Shown here piece by piece: positions 57,442 to 64,000 of a stretch of DNA of 64,000 nt. The translations under genes and the position numbers were made by a program. The stretch comes from Panax quinquefolius (taxonomy: Eukaryota; Streptophyta; Magnoliopsida; Apiales; Araliaceae). Where the stretch lies: positions 100,027,735 through 100,091,734 of the forward strand of contig CM035153.1 of assembly GCA_020205615.1 (NCBI GenBank). The letters run 5' to 3'. How positions within the stretch are numbered: position 1 is the stretch's first letter; each line of letters starts with the position of its first letter. The notes under the pieces are model-generated. The model did no database searches. It was not told the DNA's origin and saw only the letters and a list, made by a program, of their open reading frames with translations.

Positions 57442-58028
57442 TTAATGATAAAACAAATCCCCCATCAGCTCAACAAATCCCCAATTTCAACAACTTAACA
57501 ATTCAACAATTAAAATCATCTGCTTATGTGAAGTGTTCCTGTACCAACAACACCATTAGCTCAGGAGCTTCAGCTAATGAAAATCTTCCTCAACTAAATC
57601 AAGAACTAGAGGTTTGTTTTTCTCTCTCTTTCTTGATTATTACTCCTTCAAAATATAATTCTTATATCTTTCCTTTTTGTGCTAGAATCAGCATAGCCAA
57701 AATTTCTGGAAGAATTTGAGGGTGAGCTTTTTTTCGTCTCTTGAGGAATTTATGATACAATGTGGAAAGATTTAGTGAACCCATATGATATTTTTTGGGA
57801 TTGTCATTTTTGTAGAAACCCATGTGAGATTTTGAATTTTGATGCGTGTTTTGTCAGGAATAATCAGCCCAAACGAGTGCATGTCTTGCAAAGCTGGGGC
57901 TTGCAGCTGTGCTTGCTTGCGATTTGTTTGATGTTGTTACTTACACTACATTCTTTGTGCTTGCCTTTCTTGCGTATGAGAAGAGCACTGGGAATAATCC
58001 TGCTGCAAATATTCAAGCGCTATTAGGG
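57442..58028 (+). pseudogene. Captured fragment of a probable plastid membrane protein (unknown function)
   Basis: Three exon-like pieces. (a) About 57445-57611: a Ser/Asn/Gln-rich, transit-peptide-like stretch (NNTISSGASANENLPQLNQE), ending at donor GAG/GTTTGT. (b) 57686-57720: NQHSQNFWKNL between a TAG acceptor and GGTGAGC. (c) 57858 or 57868 to 58028: a hydrophobic segment KLGLAAVLACDLFDVVTYTT followed by FFVLAFLAYEKSTGNNPAAN and a GTAAGA donor. Segment (c) contains one membrane-spanning stretch and looks like a conserved plant chloroplast protein that I cannot name with certainty. An in-frame TAA at 57861 precedes (c) unless the later acceptor is used. It lies inside the terpene synthase pieces. 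Confidence 0.55.
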
Positions 58029-58980
58029 GTAAGAATTTCCTCACTTTTGTGAGAGTATCTAAAGTTTTGGAGTTATGTTTGATACATTGGTATTCAAATT
58101 TGTTGCTTAGATTCTAGTCAGAAAATGCTTAACTAATTATTCCTTGGGTCACATTTGATTGGTTCAAGAACTAAAATGACTTTAAAGTCCTAGTTTTGTA
58201 GTAATTGAAAGATAGCTACAAGGTTTTTCTATTGCTTGCCAAATTGCTTTTGTTGAAGTTCTAGACAGGCATTCTGCGGTCTACACTGGTGTTATAATCA
58301 AATTATCTCTCTCCGAACATAATCAGAATATCTATGCACAAAGATTAAAAGTTTCATTTTATTTGATTATTTTTATTGGACTGCTTGACCACTTTTTGTC
58401 CATATAAGAAATATATTTATCTTTAAATTTTACACTATCACGAGTTTTTAATATTTTTGTTAGTTGTTTTTGCTGGCAAAAACTTATAACTAGGATGCTA
58501 CGCGTAACATAGAATGTGCAGAGTCCTGAATTGGAAAAATTGGAATGACAGCAATCGCATAATATAAGGTAAAAATGGATACCATAATCCAAATCTAGGA
58601 AAGACTCAATTCTTGGGATGCAAGGGAAAGATAATGTGCATTAGATACATGCGGGAAAGTGTGATTCATCTATGTAACTGCTTGACACTTGACCTCGTTA
58701 ATTCCTAACAGATCACAAGTGACTGTTCTTTTTTTTCAATATCAAATTTGCATCTTTCTGTATGGGGAGAAATAATGGTCTTCAAACTTTATCCAAATTA
58801 AAAATAAAAAAGTAGTGTGCTTTTGTAGTTTAGTAGACATTCTAAGTTTATACTAGAACTTTTCACAGATTTTGTTGACAGGTTTGTATAATGATATAAA
58901 TTCTTGTGCATTATTGATGAATTTTTTGTTTTTAAAATTGGCTCACATATTTTGCTTGTCTTTTTAATTTTAAATTTTGT
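58029..58980 (+). other. CACTA interior without recognised gene
   Basis: Intron-like AT-rich sequence between the plastid-protein piece and terpene synthase exon 5. I searched by eye for the terpene synthase exon 4 landmarks (RWW, DDxxD) on the plus strand and did not find them. Confidence 0.5.
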
Positions 58981-59475
58981 AAATGTTCGGATGGGATATC
59001 ACTGAAATTGATAAACTCCCTTACAATATAAGAATAGTTCTACTTGCAATGTTTAATACGTCAAATGAGATTGGCTACTGGACATTGAAAGAGTTCGACT
59101 TTAACATCATCCCATATTTAAGTAAAATTATATAAGTAATGATCATTTTAATATGCATTATTCAACTATATATTTGATCTTGTATTATATTTTTTAATAA
59201 TCTTGGATTAAAAATTTGTACAGTGGGCATATCCGTGTCTAGCATATATGCGGGAAACAAAGATGTTTCATAAAGGATACAAGCCAACGTTGGAGGAATA
59301 TTTTAACACTTCAGTGGTTCCAGTAGGAGGGCTAATCAATTTGTTCTACAATTACTTCCTCACTACAGATAAAATAACAATGGAGGCATTAAATTACATA
59401 GACCAATTTCCAAGTATCATGAAGTGCCCTTCCATGATTTGTCGACTAGTCGATGATTTAGTAACATCATCGGTA
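58981..59475 (+). pseudogene. Captured terpene synthase exons 5 and 6
   Basis: Exon 5 (about 58989-59126): WDITEIDKLPYNIRIVLLAM, then FNTSNEIGYWTLKEFDFNII and PYLSK. An intron of about 100 bases ends at TTGTACAG (59223). Exon 6 (59224-59475): WAYPCLAYMRETKMFHKGYK, PTLEEYFNTSVVPVGG, and CRLVDDLVTSS, ending at donor GTAATG. These match the class I terpene cyclase domain up to the second metal-binding motif (NSE/DTE type, usually RLxDDLxTSxxE); the order, sizes (~139 and ~250 nt) and intron site fit plant TPS genes. RLxDDLxTS points to the TPS-b (monoterpene) group. The exon 5 acceptor AG is missing (TTCG). Exon 4 with DDxxD and exon 7 are absent. Confidence 0.85.
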
Positions 59476-59590
59476 ATGTTGAATAATTTTAAATGATGTA
59501 TATAATATTTTTTATGTTTTATTTTATAGTGTACTTGTGTTTGTTGAATAAATGTGCATTATTAATTTTTTTTTTAAATCTAAAAATTCT

Positions 59591-59758
59591 ATAGAGACGG
59601 TCGCCGACCGTTGCTATAGGCTTAAGGACCGTCGCTATAGATTTAACCGACGGCTTCTATGGCAACGGTCGGCGACCGTCGTAAAATCCTATAGCGACGG
59701 TCTTTAGGCCTATAGCGACGGTCGGCGACCGTCGCTATAGGTCAATTTTCTAGTAGTG
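59591..59758 (+). repeat. CACTA right terminus with subterminal repeats
   Basis: At least six direct or inverted copies of CTATAGCGACGGTC / GACCGTCGCTATAG, often as GGTCGGCGACC palindromes, then TTTTCTAGTAGTG. Denser than the left end. Confidence 0.88.
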
Positions 59759-61424
59759 TTTCTTATCTTACGTACTTCAACTTCTCCTAAATAGAATCTC
59801 ATTCTGAATCCGTTAACATGCCAATCAATTGGCTTAAAATTCATCATTCGTTCGTTTTACGTTATTAACGTTCTTCGTTCGTTCGTCCGTAATTCGGTCA
59901 TCCGAACTCAAAATTCGTTCGTTCTTGAGTCCATGACTCACGTTTTCTACATTTTCTTATATTCTTATGAAACCCTACACATTCGGGTTCATTTACCAAC
60001 TTTCTAATTTTCATTTCTCTTTTATGAAATTTTTGCCATAACTTCGTTATAGCTAAGTTCAATCCGTTCTTCATGAACGTTTCTATCGTTCCTAACCAAG
60101 CAATAAGCATCTAACTTATATGCAATGGTTTAAAACTTGTTCATCAGCAACAAGTTATACTATGATGGTTTTAAATTTGTCCATCTACAACGTTCTTCGT
60201 GTTCTTCGCGTTCTTTGTTCGTTCTTCATTTTTAATCCATACTTTGATTATGATTTCACTTTTTCTTGGAATTTGGTGTTATAAAACACCATTCCTTACT
60301 TATTTCACCGAATTGTTCATATGATTCATTCGGATTATTCAAATTCATTACGAAATTCATACTTCCTTAAGAAATTTATAAACTAAACTTCTAATTCTTA
60401 TTTCTTCGTTTTCTCATGATTTTAACCATATGAAAATCATTCATAACATCTTCTTCACCCATTATCATTAACCTATGTATATTGACATAGAAAACTTAAA
60501 GAAAATTTAGATTTAACTAGGTTTTGGATTACCTTTCTTCTTTAATCTCCTTCTGTTGGATAAAGTTTGCACACGGGCTAGCTTTTCCTCTTCCTTTCTC
60601 TCCTCATCTGAATTCTCTCTCTCTCAAGTGTTGGTGATTATCAAAATCACCAACAAATGAGCTAAGGCTCTCCTTATATAGAAAAGGCTAGGGGTATTTT
60701 AGTCATTTGGCAAACCACCTTACTATTCACACCTCCTTACAATTCACACGTCCTTACTATTCACGAAGATTTTCTTAGAAGCTTCGTGGTTTCGTCTTTC
60801 AGGATTCGTCCGACATTTTGAAAAACTGTGATTCTCAGAATCTAAATTTTTTTGGATATTTCGTCTTTCCTTTATAGATTTACTTTTATGCATTCTTCGA
60901 AACTTTGAAAAACTAAAAAACACTTTTTGATTATAAGCGTTTTCCTTCACGTTTTCCCCTAACGTAGTTAAACGAATGAAAAATACATAACAGTACTTTT
61001 TCGTCGTTTTTATTTCGTCCGATTTCTGCACGTTTTTCTCGAAAAATTGTTATCGGCCAACTTAACTTTCCACAATATTTTATTGGCAAATCTTTCGACG
61101 GAATGTCATTTCGACATATCGAACTCTCGAAAAGACTTAGGTTATTCAAACCCTAACTCTTAGGGTTTCATTGGGTGAATAGTGCATATTTCGTCTTTTT
61201 TCCTCAGAAATATTTTTGTTCCCGGAAAATTTTTATTTTCGTCTTGAAAATTCTTACTCATTTAGTCTAGCTCGTAGCCAGTATCCTCCCGTTTTATAAT
61301 CATCCTAGGTTCTAGAACGATTAATAAACATATATTATATAATATTATTAATAAAAATTCTTTTTATTAATAACTAATTCTTTAAACTTAAATTTTGGAC
61401 AATCCAATTTTCTAGGTTGTCACA
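59759..61424 (-). repeat. N1 5' LTR, segment c
   Basis: Begins with the TTT target copy and CTTATCTTACGTACTTCAAC, and matches 44035-45684 to the terminal GGTTGTCACA. The minus-strand TATA box TATATAAGG is at 60680-60672. The minus-strand open frames of 70-95 codons here (59898-61149) have no counterpart kept in the other LTR copy and are not considered genes. Confidence 0.85.
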
Positions 61425-62170
61425 TTTACATTTGACGTTGGAGACGCTAAGAAAGGAAAAGTTATACGCGAAATTCTCTAAGTGTGAATTCTGGCTAGAA
61501 CATGTGCAATTTCTTGGGCATGTGATTGACAAATATGGGATTTCGGTGGATCCATCAAAGGTCGAAGATGTAATAAATTGGGAACAACCCAGAACACCAT
61601 CGGAAGTGAGAAGTTTCTTGGGATTGGCAGGTTACTACAGACGGTTTATTCAAGACTTTTCCAAGATTACCACTCCGTTGACAAATTTGACTAGGAAAGC
61701 CGTAAAATTTGTTTGGACGGAGAAGTGCGAACAGAGCTTTCAAAACTTGAAAAAGAAGCTTAGCATGGCACCTGTGTTGTCACTACCGAATTATACAGGA
61801 AACTTTGTGGTGTATAGTGATGCATCACATTAAGGACTAGGCTGTGTGCTTATGAAAAATGACAAAGTCATTGCCTATGCGTCAAGGCAACTGAAGGACT
61901 ATGAGTAAGGATACCCGACTCATGATTTAGAGTTGGCTGCAGTGGTTTTTGCTCTGAAGATATGGAGACACTATCTCTATGGAGAGAAATGTGAGATATA
62001 TACGGACCATAAAAGTCTGAAGTATATTTTCACACAGAAGGATCTAAACATGCATCAAAGGCGATGGTTAGAACTAATAAAAGATTATGATTGTAAAATC
62101 TTTTATCATTCAGGTAAAACGAATGTGGTTGCCGATGCCTTGAGTAGAAAGGGTCGGGAGAAGTTGATGT
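61425..62170 (+). pseudogene. E2 reverse transcriptase thumb and RNase H (broken)
   Basis: Reads [60 protein letters not shown], then RNase H: VVYSDASH with the first Asp, a TAA at 61831 (CAA-type), [20 protein letters not shown], a TAA at 61906, and from 61933 [39 protein letters not shown] with the TDHKS Asp, [30 protein letters not shown]. Frame is continuous apart from point stops, so this part decayed by substitutions rather than indels. Confidence 0.88.
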
Positions 62171-63699
62171 TCCTAACTGCTCAGGAAGATCTTATCTCAG
62201 CAATGACAAGGCTAGAGTTGGAAATAAAACATCCAAAAGAATCTGATGAAAGATTATTCCAGATGGAAACTAGTCTAACTTTAGTGGACAAAGTGAAGAA
62301 CGCTAAACTACAAGATGAAGAATGTGGGAAAATCAAAGAAAGAGTGTTCGAGGGTAGTGAGATGAAGTTCAAGATCGATGCCGAAGGACTACTGAGGTTC
62401 GAAGGAAGAATTTGGGTCCCAGCAGTACCGGATATTAGAGATGAAATCTTGACTGAAGCTTATAACTCAAGATATTCAATTCACCTAGGGAGTACAAAGA
62501 TGTATCAAGATTTATGACAACATTTCTGGTGGCCAAATACGAAAGAAGATGTTGCAGAATGTGTCCCGAAATGCTTGACATGTCAAAGAGTTAAGGCCGA
62601 GCATCAGAGACCAAGCGGATTACTTCAGCCGTTGGAAATACCAGAATGGAAGTGGGAGCATATCACAATGGATTTTTTAGTAGGTCTTCCGACTACTCAG
62701 AAGGGTTACGATACAATTTGGGTAATAATGGATAGGCTTACAAAATCAACACACTTTTTACCGATAAAGATTAGATTTAATCTTGATCAGTTAGCAAATT
62801 TGTATGTCAAGGAGATCGTTTCGAGACATGGAGTTCCTGTGTCAGACAGAGATCCGCGATTCACCTCAAACTTCTGGAAGAGACTACAAGAATGCATGGG
62901 AACACAGTTGAGAATGAGTACGGCGTACCATCCTCAAACGGATGGCCAAAGCGAACGACCAATCCAGACTTTAGAAGATATCTTAAGAGCGTGCATTATG
63001 AATTTCAAAGGAAACTAGGATGATCACTTATCGTTGGCTGAATTCTCCTACAACAACAGTTACCACGCAAGCATTGGCATGTTGCATTACGAAGCATTGT
63101 ATGGCAGAAAGTGCAGAACTCCACTATGCTGAGATGAAGTTGGTGAACGTCAACTGTTAGGACCAGAACTGGTACAGCAGACCACTGAGGTTGTCAAACT
63201 CATCAGGGCAAGATTAGTATCTGTTCAAGATAGACAGAAGATGTATGCTGATCAACACAGGTAAAATCGTGAATTTGACGTAGGAAATTTTGTTTTCCTA
63301 AAAGTTTCTCCTTGGAAGTGGAAGATTCATTTTGGTAAAAAGGGAAAGCTAAGCCCAAGGTTTATTGGACCCTTTGAAGTGCTGCGAAGAGTAGGTGAAG
63401 TGGCTTACGAGGTAGCTCTACCTCCAGAATTGGAACATGTTCACAATGTTTTTCATGTTTTGGTGTTACGACCGTATAAACCCAACTACAAGCATGTGAT
63501 CGAGTACGAACCGTTGTAGTTCGATAAAGATTTATCTTATGAGGAGATTTCTATCTAGATAGTTGACAGGAAAGAATAAGTGTTCAGGAATAAAGTGATA
63601 CCTTCTGTGAAGGTGATATGGAGGAACCACAATGCCGAAGAAGCTACGTGGGAACTCAAAGACAAAATGAGGAAAAGTTATCCTGAATTATTTGTTTGA
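62171..63699 (+). pseudogene. E2 integrase with chromodomain-like tail (broken)
   Basis: Linker, then a zinc region [14 protein letters not shown], stop (TGA, 62515), [14 protein letters not shown] and [16 protein letters not shown]; the first His of the finger reads Tyr. The core carries all three acids: [11 protein letters not shown] (~62665), [13 protein letters not shown] (~62845, three residues shorter than usual before it) and [14 protein letters not shown] (~62945). Stops follow at about 63016, 63130 and 63262. GPF-type [20 protein letters not shown] at about 63360 precedes the chromo-like KVIWRNHNAEEATWELKDKM and ends SYPELFV at 63699. Confidence 0.88.
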
Positions 63700-63727
63700 T
63701 CCGTGTCTTCGATTGTGGAGACAAAAT

Positions 63728-63808
63728 CTTTGTAAGGAGGGAAGAATGTGACGAATGATTTGTTTGAGTTGTGATTCTGGGGACAGAATCCTTGTAAGGA
63801 GGGAAGGA
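63728..63808 (+). promoter_or_regulatory. E2 polypurine tract, present twice
   Basis: TTGTAAGGAGGGAAGAATGTGACGA (about 63731) and TTGTAAGGAGGGAAGGATGTAACA (about 63793), 62 bases apart in a direct repeat that includes GGAGACAAAATC / GGGGACAGAATC. The second directly precedes the LTR; the first is followed by a false LTR-like TGTGACG. Confidence 0.75.
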
Positions 63809-64000
63809 TGTAACAATCTAGAATTTTAATTATAATTTCAAATATTTATTAAATTAAATAAATATTTTAGTTGATGTGTTTATTGTTAATAAACAATTGT
63901 TTAATTTGATTATTTATTAGTTAAATAAATAATTTATGAGTTTGTGGGAATTAACTTAATTAAGGTAATATATTAATTAAGTTGATAATTGGTAAATTGG
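63809..64000 (+). repeat. E2 3' LTR, start only
   Basis: Begins TGTAACAATCTAGAATTTTA immediately after the purine tract and continues AT-rich past the window edge. Its beginning has no counterpart in 7715-9426, which therefore represents only the later part of the LTR. Confidence 0.75.

Larger units (their letters stand above)
52586..59758. mobile_element. CACTA transposon carrying captured plant gene fragments
   Basis: Termini are CACTACTAGAAATTCGAC (52586) and, in reverse at 59758, CACTACTAGAAAATTGACC. It is flanked by TTT on both sides (52583-52585 and 59759-59761), and the interrupted N1 LTR is continuous in the other copy (CCTTTCTTATC near 44030). The 3-bp target duplication, CACTA ends and subterminal repeats define the En/Spm (CMC) superfamily. 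Without S4 it is about 4.17 kb. No transposase motif is seen, so it must have moved in trans. All recognised cargo is plus strand: SDR exon, terpene synthase exons and a probable plastid membrane protein. This makes it a Pack-CACTA-like element. Confidence 0.88.
13437..61424 (-). mobile_element. N1: LARD-like non-autonomous LTR retrotransposon containing all inner insertions
   Basis: The outer ends are TGTAACGCCC (13437) and GGTTGTCACA (61424). On the minus strand the LTR reads TGTGACAACC...GGGCGTTACA. Two LTR copies are recognised: 3' copy 13437-15776 + 43851-45684 (4174 bp) and 5' copy 47312-49622 + 52351-52585 + 59762-61424 (4209 bp), in the same orientation. The internal part, 45685-47311, has no gag or pol but starts next to a purine tract, which sets the direction. 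Long LTRs around a short non-coding core match LARDs. The target duplication is TTTAT/TTTAC in E2 reverse transcriptase. Its own sequence totals about 10 kb; the rest is later insertions. Confidence 0.82.
61425..64000 (+). mobile_element. E2: 3' half of the chromovirus, resuming after N1
   Basis: Starts with the TTTAC target copy and continues the reverse transcriptase thumb in the sense left at 13436 (EHL / [20 protein letters not shown]). It contains RNase H, integrase with chromodomain-like tail, a doubled purine tract and the first 192 bp of the 3' LTR at the window edge. Confidence 0.88.

Noticed and set aside
60744..61149. Minus-strand open frames of 72-95 codons rich in Lys/Arg
   Set aside because: They lie inside N1's LTR and are not kept in the other LTR copy (44985-45420), so they are chance frames.

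Overview
This window is nuclear DNA of a flowering plant. It is AT-rich and, as far as I can see, built almost entirely of nested transposable elements. I find no intact host gene, rRNA, tRNA or CRISPR array. The plant assignment rests on Athila-like and chromodomain-type Ty3/gypsy retrotransposons, a CACTA DNA transposon, and captured fragments of plant terpene synthase, short-chain dehydrogenase/reductase (SDR) and probable plastid-protein genes. The species cannot be named; a terpenoid-rich plant such as a mint relative is only a guess.

Layout. E1, an Athila-like element on the minus strand, fills 1-7714 and probably interrupts the 5' LTR of E2. E2 is a plus-strand chromovirus (7715-13436) that stops inside its reverse transcriptase and resumes at 61425, continuing to its 3' LTR at the right edge. 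The 48-kb gap is N1 (13437-61424), a LARD-like element on the minus strand with two ~4.2-kb LTRs and a ~1.6-kb internal part without genes. N1's 3' LTR is split by E4 (15777-43850), a minus-strand chromovirus. E4 is in turn split by E5 (23237-36013, plus strand, inserted in E4's primer binding site) and by a 5.2-kb solo LTR, S1 (36846-42067). E5's own 3' LTR is split by solo LTR S2 (31021-33820). N1's 5' LTR is split by solo LTR S3 (49623-52350) and by the CACTA element (52586-59758), which itself carries solo LTR S4 (52748-55743). Most joints are supported by target-site duplications or by continuity of the host element on both sides.

Function. The retroelement genes (gag, protease, reverse transcriptase, RNase H, integrase, sometimes a chromodomain-like tail) are all broken by stops and frameshifts, and several have lost catalytic residues. 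The most interesting object is the CACTA element. It has CACTACTAGAAA termini, a TTT target duplication and subterminal copies of a TATAGCGACGG motif, but no visible transposase. Instead it carries same-strand fragments of an SDR gene (first exon), a terpene synthase (parts of exons 3, 5 and 6) and a probable plastid membrane protein lying where terpene synthase exon 4 should be. This is a Pack-type, gene-shuffling transposon.

Limits: element boundaries were read by eye, lineage names are inferred from motifs, and no database search was possible.
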